A stretch of DNA of 64,000 nt from Theocolax elegans (GCA_026168455.1 CM047431.1:8206943-8270942); one strand, 5' to 3'; shown: positions 11,040 through 21,717, counted from the stretch's first letter. Made by a program: numbers and translations. The notes: generated by a model not told the origin, from the sequence alone.

Positions 11040-12260
11040 ATGCCCTCTTCCAATAAGGAACGGCAGCGTCCTCGAAAGCGAAAGGGTGGACCGACGAAAA
11101 GGCCCTCTAAGGCGGCACGCCTGGACACAAACCCTGTCGGTCGAAAAAGTTTAGTTAGGAGTCGGACTCATACGGACGGGCCTCCAACAGAGCCAAGCTC
11201 GAACAGAGGCCTGAAAGTTAAGATCCTCCAACTAAACATTGCTCGAGCGAGAAACGTCACAGACGAAACTCGCGAACACATGGTCAGAGCAGGAGTAGAT
11301 TTGGCTTTAGTTCAAGAACCATACTCCTTTAGAGGATGTATTTCGGGGATTGGACTAAGCATTGGCACGATAGTAGCGACCAAGCCCGAGGAAAATCCCT
11401 CGGCAGCTATTTTATATTGCTCTGGTACCCTCACGTACACACGAACCTCCCAGCTCTGCACCAGCTACTGCGTATGCTCAATGGTGAGCGGTCGCTTTGT
11501 CAACTTCTATGTGGTCACTTTATACTGCCAATTCAGAGATCCCATAGGGATATATCTGACGCAGCTTAGACTCATTCTATCCGAGCTTAAAGACCAAAAG
11601 GTTCTTATAGCAATGGACGCGAATGCTAAGTCTACTTGGTGGGACTCGCCAACGAGAGATGGCAGAGGACAACTACTTGAGGACTTTATTCTCGAACACA
11701 ACCTCACGGTGGTGAACCGGCAAGGGCAGCAGGCCACGTATGTAAGCGTAAAAGGGGAAACCTTCATAGACGTAACACTCGTGACCAGGAGCCTAAGCCA
11801 CCTCATAACCGAATGGAAGGTTGAGGACTGGAGTACGAGTGATTATAGACCTATTTCCATAACATTGGACTTTGAGAGACAACCGACTCACCAAGTAAAG
11901 ATAATGAAACCGCGTTTCAATATCCGAAAAGCGGACTGGGAAGTCTTCAAAGAGGCTCTAAAAGTCGAAAAGACGCGCCTATTGGACTTGCAGATAGATT
12001 CTAAAGAGAATGTCGACACATACGCCGACAAACTCGAAGAATCAATCATTAATGCTTGTAAGAAGGCGATCCCCATGAAGAGGCGGTTTTCCAAATCCGC
12101 ACCATGGTGGAAACCACGGCTGACACACCTCAAATGTAGAACCAAAAGACTCGAACGCAAAAGAGAAGCGGGACGTCTGAGACCAGATCGCAAAGACTCC
12201 AGAGCAAAACGCTCAACCATGCAAGAAAAGCTAAGAGAGAATATAAGTCTGAACAAGTAA
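11040..12260 (+). pseudogene. R1/LOA-like endonuclease domain with His-to-Tyr change in the SDH motif
   Basis: The first ATG in frame is at 11040. A basic, proline-rich leader of about 55 residues (KERQRPRKRKGGPTKRPSK) precedes the APE-type fold. Landmarks are LQLNIARARN, the catalytic Glu in LVQEPYSF, AMDANAKSTWWDS (Asp/Asn pair), TFIDVTLVTRS, and TSDYRPISITL where SDH is expected. The His of SDH is essential in this family, so Tyr predicts loss of nicking. The domain is followed by a linker with PWWKPRLTHLKCRTKRLERK, usual between EN and RT. The frame stays open for about 407 codons despite this change, so decay may be recent. Confidence 0.85.
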
Positions 12261-12348
12261 GTCCAGAGAGAGGAGCTGGAGGAGCTATATCACGCTCGAA
12301 GGCAACAAAGACGTATGGAGCCTTCCGTAGCGAGTTGTATCTAGTAAG

Positions 12349-13569
12349 ATGAGCACCACAAAAGCCTTCAATACTGTTACGGGAATAAACGGATCGACAA
12401 CTACCTGGAAGGAAACGTGCGAATCTCTGCTCCAGCAGTTAGTACCAGACGATGACAAATCAGGAGAGACAAATGCTCACCATGAGATCCGACAGGCTTG
12501 TCTGGAAGAATATATCTTGAGTGAGGCACCTCCATTTACCCGGCTTGAAATAGTTCAAGCAATTCGAACCAACAAACGCGGGAAGAGTCCAGGTACTGAC
12601 AGAATTGAAGCGGAGGTACTTAAAAATTCCACTGCTAGACGAAATTGATAAATTATACAATGCTTGTCTCAAGTATTGTGTATTCCCAAAGAGATGGAAA
12701 GAGGGAATGCGAATTACGTTGCTCAAAGCTCCTGACAAAGATGAGCAGGCTGTGAAGTCATACAGGCCCATATGCTTACTAAGCATAATGGTCAAAACGT
12801 TGGAAAGGCTCATAATAGAGCGACTGAAACGGCCTGTGAACTCGGAGTCAGGACAAACATCGGAGCGCACACACAACAGTACGTCGACCGACCAATATGG
12901 TTTTACATCAGGAAAGTCGACGGAAGATACGATAATAAGGCTGACGCAGATAGTAGAGGAAAGCCAGTGCAACTACGTCTTAGCGTTCCCACTCGACATC
13001 TCTAGGGCTTTTAACAATTTGTGGTGGCCTAGTCTTTTGAAACAGCTAAAAGACAGACAATGCCCCACAAACGTCTATAACCTTGTACAAAGTTACTTCC
13101 AAGATCGAACGGTGTGCATGAGAGTTACGTACGACGAAGCACGAAAGGAAGTAACTAAAGGTTGCGCCCAGGGGTCTATTTTCGGTCCACTTGGATGGAA
13201 CTTAGACTATGACACCTTCCTCAAAGAGTTTCATGACGCAGGCTTCAATTCGATAGCATATGCCGACGACATTATAACAATTGTCGAAGGCAAAAGCCCG
13301 CGATACCTTGAAACAGAGGCGCAGCGTATGATTAACATCTTCGAGAACTGGTGCAATTTACACAAACTGGAAGTATCAATCTCCAAATCGAGAATGATTT
13401 TATTGAAAGGCAAACTTGACTCAAGCAAGCCTCCCAAAGTCAAATTGGGAGGCCAAAACATTCGTATGATTAAGGAAATGAAGTACCTGGGCGTCACGTT
13501 CGAACCTAGATTTGGAGTCATTCAGCACGTTAAAAACTACATCTCCTCTCTGGCGCGAATTGAGGGATG
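12349..13569 (+). pseudogene. R1/LOA-like reverse transcriptase, two frames
   Basis: The first frame (12349-12648) holds the pre-RT segment with IRTNKRGKSPGTDRIEAEVL. A frameshift near 12640 moves to the second frame (to 13570) with KSYRPICLLSIMVKTLERLI, QYGFTSGKSTEDTI, LDISRAFNNLWWPSLL (RT motif A), CAQGSIFGPLGWNLDYD (motif B) and AYADDIITIV (motif C). It closes with MKYLGVTFEPRFG. All catalytic Asp residues are kept. The enzyme would copy element RNA at the nicked target. The frame ends with TGA at 13568, overlapping the next frame by ATGA, which is a frameshift rather than a true ORF junction because RT-thumb sequence continues. Confidence 0.87.
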
Positions 13570-14445
13570 AAAGAAAGATCCCTCAGTCTGATATATAAGT
13601 GCCTCTTCATCCCAATTGTCGCCTACGGTGCGGCAGGATGGTGGAACAAGGCTAATAGTCACAGCAGGAGAATCCTTGCTACTTTGCAAAGGAAGACCCT
13701 AGTCTGGACTTCGAAAGCATATAGCACTGTCTCTTATGAGACACTTCAGGTGATCTCTGCCTCTCCTCCCATCGACTTAATGTTAGATGAGAGGGTCGCT
13801 TATTACCATATCAGGCGTAGCGAAGTTGTCCAACCGTCAGATGAAGCAGTCGAACGAAGCCGTAGTGGAAATTCGAAAGATGCGACTGCCATTGAGAAAG
13901 CCACAGTTCGAAAGCAAATCATGGATCAATGGCAGGAAAGGTGGGATTCCACGGGCAAAGGTTCAGAGACACACAAGTATTTCAGCAATGTTGATGACAG
14001 GATGCGAAAGGAGTGGTTAAAGCCTAACTACTACACATCGCAGTTCCTAGCGGGACACGGATCTTTTAAGTCTTACCTGAATCGTTTCGGGTTGAGCGAA
14101 CATTCGAGATGTGAATGTGGAGAGGAACAAACTTCTAACCACATACTCTTTGATTGTCCCTGCGTAGTCGAGATCCGGAAACCTCTGGTGGACTTGATCC
14201 GGCAACATGGTCACACGTGGCCATGCGGACCGAGTTTACTAGTGAGTAGCCGGGAATTGTACCAGGCATTCAACAAGTTTGCCAAAAGGTACATAGAACC
14301 TTCTAAGCTGATACTTGAGGACAACTCCAGAGACCGACCCCAGACTCCAAAGACGCCTAACCCGTATGATAGTCAAAGAGCTGGTCAGACTGTCTCACCA
14401 GACTCTCCAGTCGGTACAGAATGCTTGAAGGCTTCCCTCAACTAA
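13567..14445 (+). pseudogene. R1/LOA-like ORF2 C-terminal domain with CCHC cluster
   Basis: It continues the RT in a new frame: LIYKCLFIPIVAYGAAGWW (thumb), then SQFLAGHGSFKSYLNRFGL and C-x-CGEEQTSNHILFDC, the Cys/His cluster near the end of R1, LOA and jockey ORF2 proteins that is thought to bind element RNA. The last about 90 residues are hydrophilic (RDRPQTPKTPNPYDSQRAG). It ends CLKASLN with TAA at the junction with a jockey fragment, so the final residues may belong to the neighbour. Confidence 0.82.
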
Positions 14446-15004
14446 ACTCATACCCTTTTGTATCATTCGATCCAACTCATTTCAACACTTTCAAATCATT
14501 TATCTTTGAACACCTCCTTCGTCTCGACTCCATCGCATGGGAAGATAGAGTGATAAACGAAAATCTAGTTCATCCCCTTATAAGTGATTCAAATGATTTG
14601 GGTGATTTAAGTGAAATTAGTGAGATAGGCTTACCTTCTAGCTCGTAATAAACCGCCGCAGTATTTATATTTCATATTTTTGTTTTTCACTTTATTTTCA
14701 TGTTTATTTTCTATGCGTTTCTAATTATATATTCTTAGCTCTTAAGTTTTCAAATATTATATCCTAATTTACAAACATTTTGTATGCTACTGCTTTTTGC
14801 GTTTTGCGTTCTATTCACTATCATGTTTTTATCACTGCGCTCTTTTACACTTTTACACTTTTATTTTTACACTTTTATTATTATTATTGTTATTTTTATA
14901 TTGTTATTTTTGTTTGTTATAATATATTATTTTATTATTAACATTGCAATCAACGCACTGTATACTTTCGTGTTTACGGGGTCTCCACCCCAAAAAACCC
15001 AATA
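14421..15004 (+). mobile_element. Jockey-family 3' end (C-terminal codons and 3' UTR)
   Basis: An open frame of 75 codons reads SYPFVSFDPTHFNTFKSFIF and ends in TAA at 14648. It resembles the very C-terminus of jockey-type ORF2 proteins. A T-rich 3' UTR of about 350 bp follows, with the hairpin GGGGT-CTCC-ACCCC at 14978-14991, CCCAATAAAA and then an (ATCT)n tract. The UTR end matches that of the element at 7260-8362, but the coding part differs, so these are related subfamilies. Confidence 0.65.
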
Positions 15005-15045
15005 AAATATATATCTATCGATCTATCTATCTCTATCTCTTCAGA
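15005..15045. repeat. (ATCT)n tract at a jockey 3' end
   Basis: Imperfect ATCT/CTAT units lie between the 3' end of one jockey copy and the 5' truncation of the next. Together with (AATC)n at 8363 this suggests short tetranucleotide tails or targets for this family. Confidence 0.7.
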
Positions 15046-16610
15046 TCTATGAGCCTCTCTGCAAGCCGTAAGCCCTCTTCCTTAGCAGTGTTCACTCCTG
15101 AGGATCTGAATGCACACTTTGCTTCAGTTGCGAACATCTCGTCTCCATTAACCCAATCTCATTTTTTCTCCCTCTTTGAATTACCACCCACATCGCTCTT
15201 GTCTTCACAGGTCACCTCATCTCCCTCCTTCACCTCCTTCTCTCCTATCACACCTCAAACCATACTTAATATCATTGCCAAATCGACGTCCAAGTCTTCT
15301 CGTTTCGATGGCATCTCCGTTGAGATGCTGAAGTTATTAACACCTCATATAGCGGTACCTCTGACTTCCAACTGCAACGGACTTTTGGAACTGGCCTATT
15401 TTCCAGAGCAATGGAAGAGGGCGATAGTATTTCCCCTTGCCAAATGGAATAAAATAGAGAGCCTTTCTAATACACGACCCATTTCAAAACTCAGTGAGAT
15501 CTTTAAGATTGTGGAGAGAGTTGTTCACATTCAGCTAGTTCACCATCTTGAAACCAACAACCTTCTGACGCCTAGACAGGCCGGTTTTAGAAGGGGTCAC
15601 AGTACTCAGTCTGCATTCTTGGGTGTTCTCGACGACATTCGACGTACCATTGATCACCGTATGATCACAGTTCTCATTCTATTTGACTTTACCAAGGCGT
15701 TTGATTGTGTCCCATATAACCTTCTTTTGACTAAGATGCGCGCCTTGGGTTGTTCGAATGCGGTGCTCAATTGGTTTTTCCACTGTTTAACGGGGCGTAC
15801 ACAGGCGGTGGCGAACGAGGAGGGCGATCTGTCGGACTGGCTCAGGGTGTCCTCGGGTGTTCCCCAAGGCAGTGTTCTGGGACCAGTCCGTTTTTTAATT
15901 TTTATTAACGATTTGCCTTCAATTCTCAAGCATTCGAACCATATGATTTTCGCGGATGACACCACTTTACTTATTTTTCATTCATCACTTATTTTACAAT
16001 GACATTTGTTTTTCAATGGCATTGCTAAAATTACCAAAGATGCAAATGCGGTAGCGCGCTGGGTCTGTGATAATAGTCTCAAATTCAGTGTAAGTAAAAC
16101 AAAGGTCATTATCCTGGGTAGTCAAGCTTTCATATCAAGGATTGACCTAGAAACTGCTCCAAGGATTGTTTTACAGGGTAGTCCCCTACTCTATGAATCA
16201 GAGGATAAATCTCGGGGTGTTTGGTTGTCATCTACCCTGGATTGGTCAAAACAGATCTCCTCCGTCTCGCAGAGCGTTCATAGTGTTCTGCATTCGATGA
16301 GGTTTTTCAAGCGGGCACTATCGTTTAAAACAAAAAAGCACTGGTTAAACCCCTTATATCCCCTCATTTTGATTATGCATGCGCGATTTGTACAGATCTT
16401 GACGACACAAAATGCCTCAAATTACAATGTCTTCTCAACGCCAGCGTGAGGTATGTTTGGGGGAATATACCGCGTCGTGGACATGTCACACCTTATCGTC
16501 TTAGGCTGGAATAGCTGTCTGCCGAGCATAGATGAAACCTTATCATCGGTACCCTAGCATGCAAAACATCATTTTTCATAATTGTCCACTCTATTTGCCC
16601 AGCCACTCAA
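15046..16610 (+). pseudogene. Jockey-superfamily reverse transcriptase, 5' truncated, with an in-frame stop
   Basis: A long frame from 15046 to 16002 reads FTPEDLNAHFASVANISSPL (pre-RT), SSRFDGISVEMLKLLTPHIA, TRPISKLSEIFKIVERVVH, LTPRQAGFRRGHSTQSAFLG, FDFTKAFDCVPYNLLLTKMR (motif A), SSGVPQGSVLGPVRFLIFIN (motif B) and FADDTTLLI (motif C). A TGA at 16000 interrupts the same frame, which resumes with DANAVARWVCDNSLKFSVSK, ILGSQAFISRIDLETAPRI and LDWSKQISSVSQSVHSVLHS. A frameshift near 16440 leads to worn thumb sequence (ASVRYVWGN, RGHVTPYRL) up to about 16565. Only one stop in the palm makes this the best-preserved jockey copy here. Endonuclease and ORF1 are missing. Confidence 0.87.
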
Positions 16611-17200
16611 GGCAAAACCCCTCCCTGACCACCCAGTTAAGGCAGTACTTCTAAGGTTTTAATAGTTTTAGAGGTCTTACGAACTGCGCAGTACTTTTTA
16701 CGAAAAATAATAATATAATTTTCGTCGGGACGCGACAACTCCCCCTCTTTTTAAAAACGACGCCCTCGTCGTTCATCAATACTATTATTATTTTATTATT
16801 TCTCTTAACATAGATATCATACTTAATTTTAAATTATAAACATTATTTCGATTAATTCTTCTTTTTTCCTTATGGCAAATTTTATAGACTAAATTACAAT
16901 TATTTATTTCATAGTTCAATTTTGCATACTTCTATTACATTATTTCAAACGGTTTAACAGTATTGATATAATTCACCTATAAACATAGATACTTAATAAA
17001 AAAAAGGTTTTATTATTACAAATTTTATATACAATCTTTATTTTAGACATTCCCAAAAATCCTATATTAAATTAAGCAGGATCCCGTTTTGGACGATCTC
17101 GGGTTCTCCGGTTTTGAGATGTGACTATTTTATTCTTAATTAGAAGATCAGCTTTATGAATCTGGAAAATTTTTTCTCACACTTAGGCAGGATGGCAAGT
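16611..17200. other. AT-rich spacer with a GC-rich patch near 16710-16780
   Basis: The patch reads TTTTCGTCGGGACGCGACAA, then CTCCCCCTC, and AACGACGCCCTCGTCGTT, which contains a short palindrome. It recalls the region next to an LTR of some insect gypsy elements, but I cannot confirm this. The rest is AT-rich and non-coding. Confidence 0.35.
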
Positions 17201-17201
17201 A

Positions 17202-17560
17202 GATTTCCCAGTAGATGATGCGAAGATGACCTCGAGGTCACCCTGACCACCTGGACATTGTCTCCAAGAAGCGACACTCTTTTTTTCATATTCAGACATT
17301 TTAACATGCAGGCTTTCCAGTAGATGATGTCTGGATGACCTGGAGGTCACCCTGACCACCTGGACATCGTCTCCAAGAAGCGACACTCTTTTTCTCATAT
17401 TCAGACATTTTGACATGCAGGCTTTCCAGTAGATGATATCCGGATGACCTGGAGGTCACCCTGACCACCTAGACATGGTCTCCAAGAAGCGGCACTCTTT
17501 TTCTCATATTCAGACATTTTGACATGCAGGCTTTCCAGTAGATGATGTCCGGATAACCTA
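17202..17560. repeat. Tandem repeat, 109-bp unit, about 3.3 copies
   Basis: GTAGATGATG recurs at 17211, 17320 and about 17429, a constant 109-bp step. Each unit carries GGTCACCCTGACC (5-bp inverted repeat), CTCCAAGAAGCG and CATATTCAGACATTTT. Copies differ by only a few bases. The unit length is not a multiple of three and no gene covers it, so I treat it as a minisatellite. Confidence 0.9.
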
Positions 17561-19555
17561 GATGATAGCTAGATTCTTACTTTTCGTTTTAATTTGATAA
17601 TTTTCAGTTATACTCAGTCAGCGATCTCAAAAACCGCTATATACCAAAAAACCTGTACCGAAACATGAAATTTATGATTTCTTGAGTTTTTACAAATTAA
17701 AAAATACCATCTGAAAGTTTGGACACACCTGCCACGATATCTGTTTCTCAAAAACCATTCCAAAAAGCGTTTCTTCTAGCAAATAATTCTGAAAATTTGG
17801 CATTTTTTTGGGAAAAATTAATTATAACTTTTTTTAGAAAGAATGTGACACTAATGCTTACAACGGCATTCGAAAGAGCAGAAAGAATACTTCGGAAATG
17901 TGTGTTGATCAATTTTTTGAATTAATTTTTTATCATTATATTTAACGTTCAAGAACGTATTAAAAAAGTGTAATCTCGGCCGAAAAAGGTTAAGTGGCGC
18001 AATTTCTCATTACTTAAGATTATGAACTATTCATTATTATTTAGTATTTATGAATAGAATATTAAATTTATATTAATTATTTTTAGTTCACTAAATTAAT
18101 TTGTTTTTAACCAAAACACAAAATTTTTTATGATCTGTCAATGATCTATTTCTTACTTTTGATACTTTTTTTAAACCTTTTACGCCCAAATTTTTCCTGT
18201 TGAATAATATTGAAATGTATTAATTCCACATTGTTATTTATTAATTAATTAATAGAAAAAACTAAGAAAAATCATTTTTCATTATAATCTGTTTCAACAA
18301 ATTGTGACTAAAAAATTTATTTTTTTATTTTTGCATGTGGTGTATTAGTTCTTAATTGATATATAATTATCTAAAAATAGAGACAAAATACTCTTAAGAT
18401 ATCATATAATAATATGAGTACAATATTATAGAATTAAATGTTTTATGAGTATTTCTAAAAAATTGACATTTCCAAAAAATTTGTCAATTTTAGTTTTTTA
18501 CGGATAAAAAAAATTCTAAAAATATTTAAAAACTATTTTTTTTTAATCAAGAAAGTAGACACTATAATCTTTCAATTACGATGTTGTGAGTTAAAAAATA
18601 TTCGTTAGAATATTATTTGCGATTTATCTAAATTATGTTAGATGAGAGTAACGCAGAGCGTAAAAGGGTTAAATTTATTTGGCTACCCGTACTTTTCTTG
18701 CTACCGTTAAAGAGTACAAGTATTCAACTTTAATACCTCATTTTTACATTAATCTATGCAGAGATTCTACACATTGAAGCTTTAATTTAAAAAAAATTGA
18801 CTTCCTTACGATAATTTTTACCTAAAGTATTGATATTCGAATTTGCGCCTTTTTTGGCCAAAATTAAGTCTTGCGTTAATTTTATTGCCGAGTGTATGTA
18901 ACCTATTTGCAATACATTTTTTTAAATGAATAAATTACGTAAATTTATAAATTTTTTGCAGATAATCGTGGTTTTGAGCTTGACACCAAATTTGGATTAT
19001 ACTAAATCATTGGATCTAGTGGCATACAGCTATACTAAATAATAAAATGGTGACCACCAAAGTAGTCATGTTTGCTCATAATAAAATTTAATATGGGTAC
19101 ACTTTGCAAAAACATTTAAATTATACTCATTAACCTACCAGTTTAGTATAGGCATTTATGCTTCCAAATCCAACGATTTAACACGAACTGAATAAGGTAT
19201 CACACCCGACAACACGATTACTTGCAAAAAAATTCTCAATTTTTTCGCACTTTAATTTGCTTAAACAATTGTGTTGCAAAAACGGATACATATATCGTAA
19301 ATATGTCCGAATTTCGAAAAAACGGAAAAAATTCATCAGAAATGATACTTTCAAATGGATCCGTTGATTTTTCCTTTAAGAATCAGATCATTAAACGAAA
19401 AAAACAATTTGGGGCGTTTTGGTTAAAACTATTTTTTTATAAATACTATTATTACTAATTTATATTTAATTTTTTTCAGCTTTACAAAAAGGATTCATAA
19501 AAAATTTTAAAAAATCGTTTAGAAAAATTAAAAAATTACAATAATTATTAATCAA
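17561..19555. other. About 2 kb of very AT-rich DNA, no gene
   Basis: Many A and T runs. Two short ORFs (17719-17925 and 19222-19458 on +) have AT-driven composition and no recognisable motif. A weak symmetry occurs at about 19000-19180 (TTGGAT...AAATCATTGGAT against ATCCAACGATTTA), which could be the ends of an old MITE. Confidence 0.45.
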
Positions 19556-19659
19556 TTGTGACGTGTCCACTGGGGATTAGGGTGGAGTCACGAATAAAAC
19601 AAAAGAACTAATAAAACGATTGCAGGTTTATTGTACTCAAGGTGCTCACGAGTAATACA

Positions 19660-19681
19660 CGGCAAAGCAGCGGCTTTGCCG
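19660..19681. other. 9-bp perfect hairpin
   Basis: CGGCAAAGC-AGCG-GCTTTGCCG, close to the left edge of the GC-rich island and about 30 bp from the AATAAA on the minus strand. Confidence 0.5.
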
Positions 19682-20440
19682 TTCAAAATTGCCAGTCACG
19701 TTGGCCGCGGTCGCTCGCGTTCGCGCGATTGCGGGCCGTCCCGCACCTAACCACGTGTCGCGCACACACACTTCAAGGAAGCTGGATTTGGGAGGAAGGA
19801 GCACGGCTCACCTGGACGCTCGTCTCCTGGATCCCTCGGACACACACGTAGTTTTTAAAATTGCCGTATTTGCGTCTAACAAGGTCGGTGGTCGGTCGCA
19901 GTCTGTCGATTATCGACACGCACGAAGCGAGGGAGTTTTTCCTCGGCGTATTGCGCAGGCGCGCCTACTCTCGCGTCTCGAGTCGTGCACGCTCGGCTCA
20001 GTTCGTACTGGCCGCTCGGGCCGTGATTTCGCTGCCTCGACGGAGATGTCGTCGACGACGTTGACTTCGTGGTGCTGGATGGCGATTGAGTAACTGCGGC
20101 CCTGCTGAGAATACTATCTGCAAGGTAAGCGTTTAAATCGTTCCTTTTTACCTCGATTTTAAGCTAAATCGAGCCCCTCGAGTTTCTTCGTTGCAGGTGC
20201 CGTATGTTGTCAATACGGGATCTTCGGCTCGGAGGGTCCGGACAGCTGGAGCACATCGGCGTCTCATAACAGCCCTCAGTGAGCGGAGCCAGGCAGCGGT
20301 GAATCGTCGTCGTCCTATGGAGTGCCGCCGAGGTAATTTACCTACTTTCCTCGGGCTCTATATAGATGTTTGTTTGTGTCTGCCATAACCTCAAACTAGA
20401 CATGTCATCTCCTTTCCTTTTGGTCCTGCTGACATACCTG

Positions 20441-20470
20441 GGAGAAGCTATGCTTGGTTATAGCTTCTCC
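20441..20470. other. 11-bp perfect hairpin within the second intron-like interval
   Basis: Arms GGAGAAGCTAT and ATAGCTTCTCC enclose an 8-nt loop GCTTGGTT. It is too short for a normal animal pre-miRNA. Confidence 0.55.
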
Positions 20471-20819
20471 ATCCTCGTTCCTTAGCAGTCGACCATCTTG
20501 GTAATTAATTACCGTTTCAGGTACTCTGGTTGGCAGTACACCATTGCTTGAGCGCAAGGGCGCTACCTCAACATCGGAGGCTTCTCTTGGGTGCTGGAGA
20601 GGGCAATCAAGGCTGGATGGGACCTGGGGATATGGTACGGGTCATTCCTGGTGCTGGAGAAGGCATAAGGATGCTGGATCAACGGAGCAGTGTGTGTGTG
20701 TGTGCAATTGTGCGCAGTCAGGAGTCGCATCTCCTTTGCTTCGGGTTCTCCTGCTTACTACGCACTGTAAGCCTATATCGGTTTCACACATTCGCATATG
20801 TGTGTCTATTAGGACTTGA

Positions 20820-20879
20820 TTGGTATGTATAGCACGCTTACTTCGCATAGTAAGCTTGACAGGTGCTATACTATACCAA
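20820..20879. other. Long imperfect hairpin of 60 nt
   Basis: The outer arms, TTGGTATGTATAGCAC and GTGCTATACTATACCAA, pair with one bulged base. The inner arms CTTACT and AGTAAG enclose TCGCAT. An asymmetric internal loop lies between. It sits at the boundary between the GC-rich island and the AT-rich protease relic, so it may be a transposon end as easily as a small-RNA precursor. Confidence 0.55.
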
Positions 20880-21270
20880 CTATTCTGATTCAAAAACCAT
20901 ATAATATTAAATCAGTTCCAATGAATAAAGAATACATTCAATTATTATTTTCTGGAAATTATGAGAAAGGGCATTGGATTTGTATATATTACAATAATGG
21001 AACGGTACACATTTATGATAGTATCAATGCTAAATGTTTGCAAGATGGACATAAAATTTACATCAATAGATTATTTCCAGATAGCCGACAATTAAAAATT
21101 GTTTTTAAACAGTACAATTTCAAAGTAATAGCTATGATTGCGGAATTTTCGCAATAGCTTTTGCTGTCTCTATTGTATTTAATCTATGCCCACGGAATTT
21201 AAATTTCGATATTTCCCAAATGCGTTTACATTTACTAAAAATATACGAAACACGTAATATTATAATGTTT
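20860..21270 (+). pseudogene. Ulp1/adenain-like cysteine protease (C48-type) relic
   Basis: The frame has GHWICIYYNNGTVHIYDSIN at about 20970-21030, where the His and Asp of a Ulp1/adenain-type triad are expected. The nucleophile segment, DCGIFAIAF (about 21137-21163), lies in a neighbouring frame, so a one-base frameshift separates it from the rest. Such proteases cleave ubiquitin-like conjugates or, in viruses and Polintons/Mavericks, capsid precursors; they also occur in some Helitrons and other DNA transposons. The base composition is AT-rich like the next ORF and unlike the GC-rich island before it. It is broken and not functional as it stands. Which mobile lineage it came from is not settled. 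Confidence 0.65.
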
Positions 21271-21717
21271 CCAGTTTTACAAAGTATTAACTATAACGTT
21301 TTAATAATACCAATCAAAAGAAACGTCATTCATAATAATAATTTTAATAAAAAAGAATTGAATTTCAATGCAGCAGAAATGAAAATAATAGAACAAAATT
21401 TTGAACAAAAAATAATGAACTTATATAATACAGATAAAATAGTTTGCGTTGATCCTATTACTCCAATGGAAATAGACTATGAAATCCCAACTTATAGTTC
21501 TCTTTGTCAAGAAAATAAAACTAAAAAGTTAAATGATATAGAAGAAAAGCAACTAAAAAGAAAACAGCGAAACATGTTGAAAAGACACACAATGAATAGT
21601 GACGAAATTAAAAATGAACTAGAAAAAGAAGCATTGCGAAAAAAAGAAGCTTATAATAAAAGTAAAATTAATAACGATGGCAAAATACAAGAAAAAATAC
21701 TAAAGAAAAAACGATGA
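21220..21717 (+). CDS. Lysine-rich ORF following the protease relic, 165 codons
   Basis: It begins within the protease C-terminus (MRLHLLKIYETRNIIMFPVL), then has a middle part with VCVDPITPMEIDYEIPTYSS and a charged tail KRKQRNMLKRHTMNSDEI and ELEKEALRKKEAYNKSK. The tail resembles the short basic repeats found in N-terminal parts of some insect Helitron-like proteins, but this is an impression. A second copy of the EKEALRKKEAY phrase follows after the stop at about 21740-21765, so the original frame continued and was broken. Composition is strongly A-rich. Confidence 0.4.
   Translation: MRLHLLKIYETRNIIMFPVLQSINYNVLIIPIKRNVIHNNNFNKKELNFNAAEMKIIEQNFEQKIMNLYNTDKIVCVDPITPMEIDYEIPTYSSLCQENKTKKLNDIEEKQLKRKQRNMLKRHTMNSDEIKNELEKEALRKKEAYNKSKINNDGKIQEKILKKKR

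Larger units (their letters stand above)
11040..14445 (+). mobile_element. R1/LOA-like non-LTR retrotransposon ORF2 (endonuclease, RT, C-terminal zinc cluster)
   Basis: Almost the whole ORF2 is present on the plus strand in three frames: endonuclease (11040-12260), RT (12349-13569) and C-terminal domain (13567-14445). Frameshifts lie at about 12260-12350, 12640 and 13565. A convincing ORF1 is not present. The 3' UTR is absent because a jockey 3' fragment joins at about 14425. It is distinct in sequence from the minus-strand R1-clade element at 3411-7010. Confidence 0.85.
19556..20820 (+). other. GC-rich island with two intron-like intervals; possible spliced non-coding RNA or LTR
   Basis: A sharp rise in GC marks this block. 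On the plus strand two intervals have good splice signals: CAAG|GTAAGC at 20124/20125 to TTGCAG| at 20196 (72 bp), and CCGAG|GTAATT at 20332/20333 to TTTCAG| at 20520 (188 bp). The implied exons do not give one continuous reading frame: the longest frame (19689-20093) stops before the first donor. On the minus strand the left end looks LTR-like: AATAAA at 19632-19627 and an end reading CGTCACA at 19556. So it could be a promoter/first-exon region, a lncRNA, or the U3-R-U5 of a minus-strand LTR. No function assigned. Confidence 0.4.

Noticed and set aside
19689..20093. 134-codon frame in the GC-rich island
   Set aside because: No recognisable motif, overlapping alternative frames of similar length, and Arg/Ser-rich composition expected of GC-rich DNA.
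20642..20893. Minus-strand 83-codon frame across the hairpin region
   Set aside because: It crosses the GT repeat and two hairpins and shows no motif; it is a chance frame.
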